Shown here piece after piece: positions 1-12,109 of a stretch of DNA of 64,000 bases (positions within the stretch are counted from its first letter, which is position 1; every line of letters starts with the position of its first letter). Origin of the DNA: Polytrichum commune (Eukaryota > Streptophyta > Polytrichopsida > Polytrichales > Polytrichaceae). The notes under the pieces are model-generated. The model was not told the origin of the DNA, searched no databases, and worked only from the letters and a program-made list of their open reading frames with translations. The DNA is taken from assembly GCA_950295325.1 (NCBI GenBank), contig OX485808.1:16884527-16948526 (forward strand). The letters run 5' to 3'. The translations under genes were made by a program, and so were the position numbers.

Positions 1-1559
1 CCAAGTTGGAAAAACCTCCTTCCATGTTAGGTTTGTACCAACCTTCGCCGACCAAGTGCTTGGAAGATTTGGCCAATCAAGAATCCATTTTGCTACCCTT
101 AACTCAACGATTTATGTCATCAATGCAAAATCGCATGGCACATGGTTGTGGGAGTGGTATTCTTTTTTCATGCTTGTGTAAGTGGGCACATGCGTGCCAT
201 GTAACACTTCCCAAGCTTGGGTTTGCATGGATTGTCATGTATTGGCTTGCGATACTTAACATTCTTTTTTGGAGGGATAAGGCATGAATAAATAAATAAA
301 ATTATATGCACACACCCAATCTCCTTGGCAATGATGAACTCCTCGATGTGAGCCCTAGTGGACCTTGTCTTTCAGCTGGATATGAAATAGTTTACCTTGT
401 CCGGATGATGAGAATTGTATTCGAACCCAAGCGGCATACCAAGGTTCCTCTTTGTCAATCCAAACAATTGAGACCTCTCTAGTGCACAATTGTGTATGAA
501 TTCATAGCCTCTGCCAACAAATTGGGATCTTCGGTGTGTGCTGCAGCCTTCAATTTCAAAAACGCTTGGTCAAGTGTTTTATTGATGGAACCACCTTTCA
601 ACCAAGATCGGTAATTGGTAACTACATGAATGCTCGAATCATGTCATCAACGGTGGCCTTGTATCAAGAAACTCTTCTTCTTCTTCTTTTTTGGGGGGGG
701 AGGGGTGTATCCTCCTAGTCCAATGTTTAGGTTTATCTGGAACCCAAAAAGTCCAATTTTCTTTATTGCAAGCTTTTTGGTGAACAACATAGAGAGGAAG
801 ATCAAAGAAAAAAAAACCAAACAAGAGTCTCTTGTATGCAAGAAAATTATTTTGAAATTTTCTAACCTCCCTGGTCCAATGTACTAGGACTTTTTAATGG
901 GAAAAAAACTCTTGTTTATAGATAGATAGATAGATGGGATTGTTGAAGCAATCACGGAGACGCGTCGTGCGGTCACATAACCTGTGAAATGTGGATTTCT
1001 CATTGCACACATGAAATGGAGCAAGGTATCAACTTTGTGTTAGAATCATACAACTGGACCAACGAAATGAATCAAACAACTTGGCCAACGCTTCTACATA
1101 CATGTACGTGGTCGGTTCAACAATCCCATGTAGATACACGAGATTCATAATCATAGGAAAACACACATGAGTATCATTTAGTCGCCAGCAACGTCTCCTC
1201 CAAACCAATGATGCCTCTTTTCCAAGGGTCGCGAAATCGAATGATTTTTGTGGGCTTTGAATCCCATGATCATCATGTAATTGCCATTATCCCTTCGATC
1301 GGGCGTACATTGGGTGTGTGTCAGCGGCACAATGTGCACTCAATTATGTCCCCCGAGGGCTCAAAACGATTGCCAATATCATAAGCACTTTGCATGATTA
1401 TGGGTGTCCTTGGGATGACAAGCCCGTCCTTGCACACTTCCGGCACGGGCATTCTCACTCATGAAGTTCAAAAATAACAAACCCCACGGCCATTAGGTAC
1501 CTCGTTAGCATTAAGTATGTACCCTATGTGGCTCCAACGGGAGCCGGCGAGGCATGTGG
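1..1559. other. Intergenic, no gene recognised
   Basis: All reading frames are short and show no protein family. A T/C-rich run followed by a G run lies at about 670-705, and a short GATA microsatellite lies near 918-935. I see no RNA gene, transposon end or promoter that I can support. Confidence 0.6.
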
Positions 1560-1930
1560 GTGGGTGTTAGTTTGGTTCGTTTAATTGTTCGTGTTCTCCA
1601 ACTTCTATCAATTAGTTAGGTTTACATAACGAAACTCGTGTTGCATTCGCACATCTATGACGAAGCATCGGCGAGAATCGGACCTCCCTCGATTCAGATA
1701 TGATTATCGGAAGTGCATGTTTGTTGATTCCTCGACTGAATGTACTGGTCCTCCCAACCGCGTTCATTGTTGAGTGTGCAGTTTCTTTCTACTAGAATAT
1801 GAAGACGTAGTCCCGATCCCTTTTTTTTCTTCCCTAAATGTATGGTATTTATTCTTTGATTCCTCACCGAACCACACACGAATCAAATGTAGGTGTTCAA
1901 TTAAGAAAAGTGACCGACAAGCACCTACAT
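1560..1930 (+). repeat. Dispersed repeat family R1, copy 1
   Basis: This stretch matches 16,835-17,200 and 32,815-33,155 in the same orientation. Shared landmarks in order are a segment reading like TTACATAACGAAACTCG, a GGACCTCCC block, TGCATGTTTGTTGATTCCT, and a closing block with GAACCACACAC. The copies have diverged by many substitutions and small gaps, so the family is old. No coding frame is conserved among them, and no terminal repeats were found, so the transposon class is unknown. Confidence 0.65.
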
Positions 1931-1939
1931 TCAAGGATC

Positions 1940-2170
1940 GGGGAGAACCGGCAGTTGGGTACAGATGAACCGGTTGAGTTTGAGAAATAACCAGTTGAAG
2001 TTCAAGACTGCAGGAAAATCACCGATCATTCTAGAGAAATTTATAGAATATACCCCAATTTAATAAAGGAAAACCAGAGGATGTCAACATGTAACCGGTT
2101 GGACTTGCAAACACTAGGATCTCAACCGATTATGCCCAAAAATCTCCCCGATCACTGCCTACATTCCTTA
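1940..2170 (+). repeat. AACCGGTT-type repeat, single copy
   Basis: This is one unit of a ~220-bp repeat built around AACCGGTTGA and a second block like AACCGGTTGGACTTG. The same unit occurs as a tandem array at 5.6-6.8 kb, and as single or split copies near 7.4-7.8 kb, 32.5-32.65 kb (inverted), 41.69-41.88 kb (inverted) and 63.5-63.56 kb (inverted). It is non-coding. Confidence 0.7.
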
Positions 2171-2719
2171 CCTTAAATCCTATAAAGTTTGGTTGGAGAA
2201 TATCTTTGTAATGACCCAACACTTGGCGCTCCATGTAATCAGGAAACTTCTGAGGTGGAAATCACAATGCTTTATTTTATTTTATGGGATTGCAAGCTTG
2301 CTTGATTTCACTGTACGTATGACTTGCAATTGACCAGCCAACCCAATGCATGTAGACTTAGGGCCACTTCGCATGAGGCCCGTGACCATTGCATTCTAAG
2401 AACTCTCATTGGTCGAAAAGGTCGAGACCATCCAAATTCACTTCACACTTGAAGGTGAAAGCCTAAGGGCCTAAGAAATTATTATGGATGGAAAATCTAC
2501 ATGGATTCCTACATGGTAAATTATGGATAATGTTTCGTTGTTTATCGGATTTTGCGTCAGGTTCATCTCCAAGAGGAAGGTGTGACGCAAATTCTGGCAT
2601 ACCATGTCAATTAAACAATTGGTATCGCCTTTGGATGAGAGTCAAGGGCTCTCAAGATTACATGGTCACGGCCCTTGGCTAATGTGTGAAGTGACGCTTA
2701 TTTAGTCACGTTTAACATG

Positions 2720-2990
2720 ACTAGAGCTAGACACCCGCCTCTTTACATTGGGACCCCACCACTATTACCGAGGTAAAGGGGGTGTAGTAAAAACATGACT
2801 CTCATAGGTATGTGGTTTATTCAGTACAAGCGGGTCCCTCTATGGTTTAATTTGACACCTTTGATGCTAATTTTGGAATCAAAATTTTCCAAAACAAAAA
2901 TATATATGCTATAATAAAATTACATGTGTTTTCACCTAAGGTAATAGTGGTCGGGACCCGACTCGAAGAGGTGGGTGCCTAGCCCTAGCC
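2720..2990. mobile_element. MITE with long inverted repeats, Mutator-like
   Basis: The two ends are inverted repeats of about 55 bp at roughly 80% identity. The left end reads CTAGAGCTAGACACCC and the right end, reversed, reads CTAGGGCTAGGCACCC. It is flanked by GTTTAACATG (2,710-2,719) and GTTGAACATG (2,991-3,000), a 10-bp near-perfect target duplication. Long inverted repeats with a 9-10 bp duplication are typical of Mutator-like elements. At 271 bp with no ORF, it must be non-autonomous. Confidence 0.75.
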
Positions 2991-3000
2991 GTTGAACATG

Positions 3001-4496
3001 GGTCTAGCTCCCAAAAAGTCCTACATCCTTCCAAAAAAAAATCTTTAAAAAAAATCTTCCAAGTAGAAAACTTACTAATGGGAGTTTCAACCAACTTTTG
3101 AAATTAGGTTTTGAAAACATATTCATGAATGGACTCTTAATAGCAAAGTCTTGCAAAGGGGCATGAAAGTCTGTATTGGCGCATTCTTAGATGACTTTAT
3201 GGACAACTTCGTTTGTGTCCGAATTTCCAATTGAACCATTTTTGATCCATTGATAATAGTAGGTCAAGACGAGTCCCTAAGATAAACATCAAACACACAT
3301 TTGAGGAAATCAATGTTATTGCCATACAATATGCTATGTCCATAATCCTACACAAAAGAAGAATAGAAAATAATGAGCCACTGTCAACAGACACACAACC
3401 ATCATAAAAACCCCAAATACGCCAACTAGTGAATTAATAATTAGGATGAAAAGAAGAATAAATGCCCACTTAAGTTAAGGAAATATACCCAATAGCTAAG
3501 TGTCCATAGGCACCTGGCCAGTTTGGTTACTATAGTGCCCACCCCGAGAGGGGTTAGTAGTCTTGCACCATTGGTATTATGCTCTGAGGGTATAATACCA
3601 AGGGTGGGTCGAACGGGCATTCCAATCACGCTGATCACATGGTCAACGTTTCTTCTCTAGGTCAAGACGATTCCATTAAATGCTCCTAAAGACCCACAAT
3701 GCCACATAGGTATGGACTTTGGAGGTTTTCCTCGGTCATGTCCTAAACCTACAAGTTATTAAATTATAAGTAGCATTTGGTTGATGCGGCCAAGGCAAAT
3801 TGGGTTTGTATGAATTTGAGTAAAGAAGCCCAAATAATATAAGGAATACCATTAACTCAATCTTTGCGAATTGTACATTGTTGCTTGAACACATGCTGTC
3901 CCGACTTGTTGCACCCATACATATGAATCATGAATCACTTTCACTTGCACCCCACATGATGGTCCAAGCAAACCCATGCCTACCACCTCGTCATTTATAT
4001 CACTATTTTATTCTTGGAAATTAATCCTTCGTCGACCTACACAAGATATCTATACAATTCAAACAATGATTTTTTGTCGAATAGAATTCAAAATACACGC
4101 TCCACATAACAATAATAAGATCTTCAAGTGCGCTAGGCATGAGGCTATCATTGATGTAACAATCATGATGACATTGTCAAGTTGGAGAATACAACATGAT
4201 GTTTGGATACACATCTACAAAACACCTTATAATTCTTCCATAAATTATAATCCCTAAGTGTCTAAGAGGCCCAAAGTGGCATTTAGAAAACTTAAGTCAT
4301 TCGTGATGGACACTTCTTAAATTGGTTGAATACCACAATGTATATCGAGGTTTCAAGTTCAAATACATGACTTTTAAGTGCAAACATGTACTTAGTATAT
4401 TGATCACATGTGTCACGTAAGACTACATTTGTACTTTCTCCTTGACATAAGATAGCATTCCAAACAATGGATTAAACCAATTAATAATGATTATAT
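3001..4496. other. Intergenic, no gene recognised
   Basis: Only short spurious reading frames occur, and none resembles a known protein. I found no inverted-repeat ends or RNA gene here. Confidence 0.55.
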
Positions 4497-4672
4497 ATAT
4501 ATAGATAGATAGATATAGATATATATATATATCTCTCTCTATTATATATAGATATATATATCTCTCTATTATATATAGATATATATATCTCTCTATTATA
4601 TATAGATATATATATCTATATATCTATTATACATAGATATATATATCTATATATCTATATATCTATATATAT
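4497..4672. repeat. AT-rich palindromic satellite (ATATAGATATAT)
   Basis: About 175 bp of ATATAGAT, TATATCTCTC and TATTATATATAG motifs repeat with a period near 30 bp in the middle and decay to (TATC/GATA) at the edges. Because each unit is nearly self-complementary, the whole stretch could fold into hairpins. It looks like replication-slippage DNA. Confidence 0.85.
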
Positions 4673-5609
4673 GCAAAATTTAAAGACTTGGTGAAGACTT
4701 GTGGAAACGGTGTTTATAGGTCGTACAATGGGCTTCTTATACATTAATGGATAAAGCCCAAAATGTTGAGAAAACATAGTGTCAATATTCAACAAAATGT
4801 TTGACATTTGAGGCCGTTTTACACACATACCAAGAGCCCTGACCATTAAAAGCTCATGCCCTTTGAAAATCATTTAAAGATAGTATTGCGGGAAGTATAA
4901 ATTTTGATTTTGCAATTGATGGGCCCTAGAGCTTGGTGTAAAGTGGAAGTGGACCATGTTGAAGGACCGCAACATATATTTAAGTTCGGGTCCTCCACAT
5001 GGCAATATAAAATTTCTCGAAGACAATGACATTTTAATCGATTGCCACGTACCCTAACTCTTTCATTAGATCCACCTCTTTTTGATAGACCTCCCACAAT
5101 ATCCAGCAAACCTTGACTTGCCGCTATACAAAACACCACGTAAATTTTCCATCCATTCGAATTCCTCGAATCCCTTAGGCCGAGGGTAAAGTAAACTTGG
5201 ACCTTCTCCAAGTTCTAGACGAATCACATAATTCTTATATCACGGGTCAAGGGCCCTCAAGCTAGGGTATAAAGCGGCCCTTGAAACCAAGTCGAAAGTG
5301 ACTCACACGTCGAGTTTCGAAATAATGCGATGTTTAACCAACCCTTTCAATAAGAGTATTTGGTAGGGGTTCGGTAGAGGTTGGGAGGTGTGAACATTTA
5401 TGGTAAGGGATGGGCACGGTAACGTAGAGGAATAGAATAGAATATAGGGGGAAAGAATAAATACTTTGGATTGCTTGTAAACACAAGGGCCCTCGGGCCC
5501 CGGGCCCCGAGGATCGGCACTTTCGAAGGTCCATCGGATCGAGAGAGTGGGAGATGCACTTTTGAGTGGCTCCCTCGAAGTGAAGCAATGAAAGGGGGAG
5601 GGGGAGGGG
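4673..5609. other. Intergenic, no gene recognised
   Basis: There is no coding match. Segments near 4,920 and 5,250 contain GGGCCCT(C)A(A)G and GTGTAAAG/GTATAAAG motifs that recur near 2.65, 28.9 and 29.2 kb, so remnants of another dispersed repeat are likely. Its boundaries could not be fixed. Confidence 0.45.
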
Positions 5610-6800
5610 GGGGGGAGCCAACCGCCATGGGATAGTTATAGTTGAACCGGTTTAAAGTTTGAAAATTAACCGGTTGAACTTCAAGATCTCGGGAAAAATA
5701 AGCGGTGTTTTTAAAGAGGAATCTATGGAATGTACCTCGTTTTAATAAAGAGAGACCAAAAGAAGGTAACAAAATGTGACCGGTTGGAGTTGGAAATGTT
5801 AGGATTTTGACCGATCGTGCCCAAAACTATGGACGGGGAGAACCAACCGCTAGTTCGAGATGAACCGGTTGGGTTTGGAAAGCAACCGGTTGAACTTCAA
5901 GATCTTGGGAAAAATAAAGCGGTGTTTTTAGAGGAATATATGGAATATACCTCACTTTAATAAAGAGAAACCAAAAGGAGATCACAAAATGGAACCGGTT
6001 GGAGTTGGAAACACTAGGGTTTTGACCGATTATGTCCAAATACAATGAACGGGGAGGACCAACCGCTAGTTGCAGATGAACCGGTTGAAGTTCAAGACCT
6101 CTAGAAAAATAAAGCGGTGTTTTTAGAGGAATCTATGGATATACCGTAGCTCTCTAGCGGCTCCGGCACTTGTTTGCCTAATAATTGATCAAAGTGCGAA
6201 AGTAATTTAGTCAACCCATAAAATAATATTCTAAGATTCAGTTGACTCATAAAGTAATTTTAAATAATTTAGACATTTATCCAAGTCATTTTTATAATTC
6301 ATGGATGGTTTTCCTAACTTCATCCATGGCGGCTACGATGAATATCACTTGCATTATTGTGATTTTAGGCACTCTTTGAATGTTATTTCTTTTTCGGGGG
6401 GGGGGGACACTCAACAAAATGAATTTCCCATAAATTTAGGCACCTTTAGAATTAATTATTTTCTGCCCAAGTTGCTAGAGAACTACGGTACCTCAAATGG
6501 ATAAAGAGAAACCAAAAGATCACAAAATGTAACCGGGTGGACTTGGAAACATTAGGATCTCCACCGATTATGCCCAAAACAATGGACGGGGAGAACCAAC
6601 TGTTAGTTAGAGATGAATTGGTTGAGTTTGAAAAAACAACCGGTTGAAGTTCAAGACTTCAAAAACATTACTGACCGTTATAAAGGAATCTATGGAATGC
6701 ACCTCAAATCAACAAAGAAAAACCAGAAGATCACAACATGTAACCAGTTGGACTTGGAGACACTAGGATTTTGACCGATCATGCCCAAAAACAATGAACG
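5610..6800 (+). repeat. Tandem array of the AACCGGTT repeat
   Basis: Units start near 5,610, 5,834 and 6,052, with a period of about 218 bp. Each carries CGGGGAGAACCAACCGCTAG, one or two AACCGGTTGA blocks, an AAATAAAGCGGTG block, a run like TTTAATAAAGAGAAACC, and a closing ACACTAGG(G)TTTTGACCG. The third unit is split by a 345-bp MITE (6,144-6,488) and resumes at 6,491, and a further unit begins near 6,578. No ORF is conserved across units. A long G run at 5,596-5,613 marks the left edge. Confidence 0.8.
6144..6488. mobile_element. TA-type MITE inserted in the AACCGGTT array
   Basis: The inverted ends are CCGTAGCTCTCTAGC and, reversed on the right, CCGTAGTTCTCTAGC, with TA on both sides (6,142-6,143 and 6,489-6,490). 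Neighbouring tandem units give the empty site (GGAATATACCTCAC-like), so the insertion and its TA duplication can be read directly. A larger element with the same ends lies at 11,167-12,109. A TA duplication points to the Tc1/mariner superfamily. It encodes no protein. Confidence 0.75.
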
Positions 6801-6835
6801 GTGAGAATCACCCATTAAATTGTTTTCTTTAATTA

Positions 6836-7379
6836 ACTATGGGTAACCGTTTGGAGATAAGGGTTGCTATAACATTTTACCAACATTATCGCTTTTTACC
6901 AATTAAGTCATATCATATTCTTGGGTGTGCATACTAACTACACTAGTTAGTGCCACCAACTCTAATTGTCTTGCTCAATACTAATTGGAAATTGTGGTGT
7001 AGTGTCACCAACACTAACATTATTTGTCATTCCTTGTGACTTCTTTGGATGATTGTAGGTTTACAATGCTGCAATTGTTGTCACTCACCAAGTGGTTTTT
7101 CATCCACATTTCAGTCATCCATGAAAAGATTTCATCACAAGTTGCTGACAAAAGAAGCTAGGGTTTTGGCCAATGGATGAACCTGTCCATCATCGTGACA
7201 TTATTTGTTCACTTATTCAGAAGAAGAGTCATCTGAAAAGTTACCATAATGACATAAAATACCATATGACACTAAACATCATATTTACTGCAGTTATGTT
7301 ATTTGGGTACAAAATGATACTCTCAATAAAATCGTTATAACAATGCGTAACTCCAAATGGTAACCCCACACAAATAAGA
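6836..7379. mobile_element. Inverted-repeat element with a nested second MITE
   Basis: The outer ends pair as GGGTAACCGTTTGGAG on the left and, reversed on the right, GGGTTACCATTTGGAG, followed inside by a shared GTTATAAC-type block. The interior at about 7,003-7,300 is homologous, in reverse orientation, to the 31.9-32.3 kb MITE and ends in CACTAAACATCATATTT. It reads as one MITE that landed inside another. It is non-coding. Confidence 0.55.
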
Positions 7380-7526
7380 CAAAACAATGTAGTTACAAAT
7401 GAACCGGTTGAGTTTGAAAAAATACCAATTAAAGAACATACTTAAAAAAAATTACCAATCATTTTAGAAGAATACATGGAATACACCCTCAATTTATAAT
7501 GAAAAACTGAAAGATGTCAAAATGGA

Positions 7527-7750
7527 ACTACACAAAATATGATATTAAGTGTGACTTACTGTTCGGAGTTACATGTTCCTATATATTTTTACTAATAATG
7601 TACTCTTTTACCAAGTAAAGATGTTAATGTTCTATAGTGTCGAAACAACCAATTTGACCATGGTTGGTAAAAAATGAGATGCACATTACGCATTTATAAC
7701 ATTGCGTAATTCCAAGTAGTAAGTCACACTAAATATCATATTTTGTGTAG
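7527..7750. mobile_element. CACTA-like MITE inside an AACCGGTT repeat unit
   Basis: The ends are ACTACACAAAATATGATA and its reversed partner, ACTACACAAAATATGATA-like, ending at TTTTGTGTAGT. The flanks read TGGA on both sides. The flanking DNA (AAAATGGA... and ...TTGGACTTGGAAATACTAGG) is a broken AACCGGTT repeat unit, so the MITE is the younger insertion. The interior resembles 18,776-18,989. Confidence 0.65.
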
Positions 7751-10700
7751 TTGGACTTGGAAATACTAGGAATTTGACCATTGATGCCCCAAAATCCCCT
7801 TGGACACGCCTCCTTAGAACACCAAATATCGCCATTAAACATATTGGTATGTGGGCCTAAAACAACTACTTTACCTAATTAGTAGCCCACTTCTCCTTGG
7901 TCTACGAGCATGTGATTCAACATGTAATTGCTATACGGTGAGGCTGCAGTCACTTTTCCACAACTTTATGGAGCTCAAATGTTGAATATGTTAGTCATTA
8001 TTGAAGTAAAGATTTGCTTTCTTCTTGAATCATCATATATGTAGGTCTTCGGATCTATGTTGACTACCGTAGGTTGATAGCAAGTTGGGCAAATTTTGTT
8101 AAAAAAATTACTTCACTTCAAGAAGAGGGTTTAGGCAGTCCGTAAAAACGTTCATGGAAACTTAGGCAACTATGTATATGTATGTTTATTCATTTAAGCA
8201 CATAGGATATCTTACATACAAATCCATGTATTGTAACTTATTTTTCATGCATTTATGACAATTAAGTACATGATGTTAGCCTTGATGGTTTAGAGTAAGC
8301 CGTCTTAGTGCACTAATTAGGGTTGTGAACGATGCTTAAGTCGTTTTGTGCTCATCATACTAGTCGCATCCTTCAACTTGCAAATGCATGCCCATGTGCT
8401 TGGTACTCGAAATTGGGGAGGGGGGTGGGGGGCATTCTCTTTTAGAATGGCCGCCTCTTATTAAATTCCTCTACATATAAAATAAATAGATATGACCAAT
8501 ATGAATCATTGCTCACACAAATCATAGACTACATAATATTCACATGTATGAATATAATAATTCTGATTTTTTTTGGGTAGTACATTGAAATTTCCACAAT
8601 AGTTCAAAAGTTGTATCCTCATTAAATATCCTTTTGTTAGCTCTGCCAAAATCAATCACCAACTCACGGAATTTGAATGGCTTAATCAACCACCATAAAA
8701 TCTCGGTGAACCACCTCACAAACAATCGCAACTAGGTTGTTGGTGCCTATAAAAGGCCAAATCAACAGAGTGCATCACAACATCAACATGATGCCACATC
8801 TCAAGGTGTAGGTGTGTCTTCACCTGCAGGACATAAGCTTGTTGATCAGTTGATGCCACATTACTATTCTACATTAAGAAAACCATCTATTGTCTACCCC
8901 ATACAAGGATGTGCAAATAGACGTGAAGCAACCTTCCCGTGGCCTCTGGCATCACAACAAGTGACAACGGAGATGACATGATGACTTGTAACGTGGAATT
9001 AAAAACTACCACAATGTTGACTCTAGTCATTTTATTCTATTTATCTTCTTGGTCAACTGCTAAGAATTGATGGCTTCAAGAAAAGTGTATATGAGAATTT
9101 AAAAACTCAAAACCATTTACATCTTGTTAGGTGCAAGATCCAACAGTCCATAATTGTTTTTGAAGATTTTGGTTCTTTCCTTGAAGCCAATTTCTCAAAT
9201 TTCTCAAATTTAAAAATCAATCATTGTATGACCTCTGAAAAGGATGTTAGATTTCAAATCTTTTGCATAAGCTATGAACATATTTCAACAATCTTTTTTG
9301 GGACATTTAGAAAGACCAATCAATACACATAAAGAACACAATGTGTAAGCAACATACTTTTGGAGGTGAATTATGCAAAGAAAATGATTTCCTTTGGTTT
9401 TGTGTCCAAAGAAGAAAGGGTTGAATATCAAGCAAAAATTTCCTTCAAAAAGGAATATTTTTTATTTGAATATTTTATGCATGAGTTATGCACAAATTTA
9501 TGGAAGAGCACTACTAGGGCTTCATCTCAAATCTACAAATCCTACATGCATTGTGAACGCTACTCCACTGGGGTCCACACTTGTTTGAAGGGCAAGGCTT
9601 CCACCCAAAGTTACAAACTGATTTATGATTTGCGATGTCAATACATATTGATTGGTTGTTGATGGACAAGCCGAATACATAAAATGAAAATTGAGACAAG
9701 AAGTAAAATGATATGACATAACGATTGTTTATTTACTTTTTTAAGTATTTGGTAACAAGTTGTTAAAAAACCATTTATGATGGTCACCCTTATTTTTCAT
9801 TGAGAAAACATGTTAAGGTTGTCTCAGTACATCACCGAACATTATCCATTTCAAGAGATGTAGGACCCCATATCACTTTCTCGTTTATTATTTGACATGG
9901 TCAGGTTTCATTTCGACGACTTTCCATGGGATCGCCACTCATTGTACAACCAATGAGAGAATCTAGAAAACAATCATCACGGCCCTTGATCACCAGTGTA
10001 AACATGCCCTAAGAACAAACAAATCCATATATTTCTTATAGAAATGTTTTACATTATTGTGCAATGAATACGTGACCTATGAAACTCACGTGCTACTACT
10101 AGGCATGACAATAAAATATCAACCTTACTACTTATTGTACACTATCGACACTAAAACCGTGCAATTCGAAAAGAACATCATGTACAAATCACAAATGTTA
10201 TAAGGGTTTTGCCAACGACGGACACTTTATCTTGTGAAGAACAACATCTCATGTGTGAAAATTGTGAATATTGAACACCATCTATGCCTTGATTCTTTGA
10301 AATTTCACAAGCCATGATTGCACAATACCTCATGTACAACCTTGCATCATGAGGTTCTTTCTATACACAATGGACGTCTTGTGAAACTTGTGTAATTCAC
10401 ATGAAACCCACTTAGGTACACGGTCGAGTGTGACTTACAAAGTATGGACTCATAATTACCTATCCCACAAAGGCTTAAGGTAGCCGTGTGTTAATCACAT
10501 GCTTTTCTCTCTACACTCACTTCGTACATGATACAAATCTCACAATTAGTGCAAGATAATTAGCAAATCTAAATCATGTCTATAGTCATTTTTCTCATAA
10601 TCTTCGGAGCTCATGTAAGTATGTTTTCCATTATCACGTGAAGTTAGTGGTACTTATCACGTAGGTCCCCCCAATCATGTTGACTTTTGATTTTAGAATG

Positions 10701-11166
10701 GTCAGCGAATGGTTAACATAGTTTTAGGATGCATTTCAACATTTTTTTTACGTTCGTTCTTATATTCATATCTAACCACATACAATTCAAATTTAGGTAT
10801 CCTGATTGTTGTGTTGGATTTAGGCATGTCTATCTTAACTTCTAGAAAAAAAATACATTATAAGATGAGATGGCAGCTCATGGTGGCAAGCTCTCTCAAC
10901 AAGACAATTTATCAATCTCTCATTATGTTCTCATTCTCTACTTTTACTTGTGGGTATGATATCAAACGATATTTCTTGACAATGTGAATTAGGAGACAAG
11001 ACATGCTTGGTGTTTACGGAAGGTTCTTCAAAGTATTTACAAGCTCAAGTGTGTTGTGTGTGTGAAAAAATGCCAAGGTTTGAAGGTCATATCACTTTGA
11101 GCATTTGGAGGTGTTTCATGGGCAACACCTGTATTGGCACACGATTGCTTGCATAATACCTAACTA
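7751..11166. other. Intergenic, repeat fragments only
   Basis: No gene is recognised. An isolated end of the CCGTAG family sits at 8,065-8,090. A stretch at 9,380-9,600 is similar to the interior of the 11.2-12.1 kb element (shared phrases near ATGCATTGTGAACGC and CTACTAGGGCTTCA), so most of 8.07-9.7 kb may be a decayed relative of it. Reading frames here are short and unrelated to known proteins. Confidence 0.5.
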
Positions 11167-12109
11167 CCGTAGTTTAATAGCAGGTTCGGCACAAAATAAT
11201 TCTAAAAATAAATTACTAAAATTTTGGAATATTATTGGCATTTTTTGCCGAATATAAAATTAATTATTTTTCAAAATTGCCTAAAAGTAAGAAATTTTTA
11301 CTTCTCACTAGAGTTTTACTTATAATGGAAGCATATGTGAATTTTGAAGGAGAGAAGGTGCTCCTTTTGTAATCAAGCTCACGTACATTAGTCCACAAAG
11401 AATATGGGTTAAGAAGTAGCAAGACTCTAGGCGAGGCTTTTCAAATGTGTTGTACACAAATTTTTGGAGTCCAATTGAGCATAGAAGATGAAGTTTTATA
11501 GAATTTTGTCCAACTAACAAAAGTTGAGAAATCAATCCTTCTTCCACCTCCAACAAATTTTGTGTCAAAATAAGTCTTTATGCAAAAGATATGGACAAAA
11601 CATTGCAGCCGTGTAAAGATCAAAAAATTAAAATGCGTTCATAACAGTTTTTTGGAGCTCATTTGTGCATAGAAGATCAACTTTTTTGGAATTTTGTTGG
11701 TCTAAGAAAAGTTTAGAAATCAAGTAATATTTCACCTCCAACAAATTTTATGTCATTTGAAGACTCTATGCAAAAGTTATGCGTGTTATAAAAATGATGT
11801 CTAACTAGGGGCTTCACCTCAAAGTTTACATATCCCATATGCATTGTTGAACACAACTCCACTCTACTTGCATAAAGCACATAGCATTCTCAACTCTTCA
11901 CTCACATCTTACTTGTCATTCAATGCAAGAGAGATGTACAAGATTTAAGTTGAAATAGAAAATTAAAAATGAATGTAAGCCGAATTTTTAAAAATTAAAA
12001 GAGAAAATTGCCGAAAATATGAATATACTATTTTTAGGTGCCGAACCTACTTTTTGAACTTTAATTAAATATTAGGCAGCAAGTTGCCTAACCTGCTAGT
12101 AAACTACGG
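11167..12109. mobile_element. 943-bp TA-type non-autonomous transposon
   Basis: The ends are CCGTAGTTTAATAGCAGGTT and, reversed on the right, CCGTAGTTTACTAGCAGGTT, flanked by TA (11,165-11,166 and 12,110-12,111). Inside, a block at about 11,455-11,640 is repeated in tandem at about 11,645-11,800; both contain GCATAGAAGAT and CACCTCCAACAAATTTT. No transposase frame is present, so the element depended on another copy. Its ends match the smaller MITE at 6,144-6,488. Confidence 0.75.
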
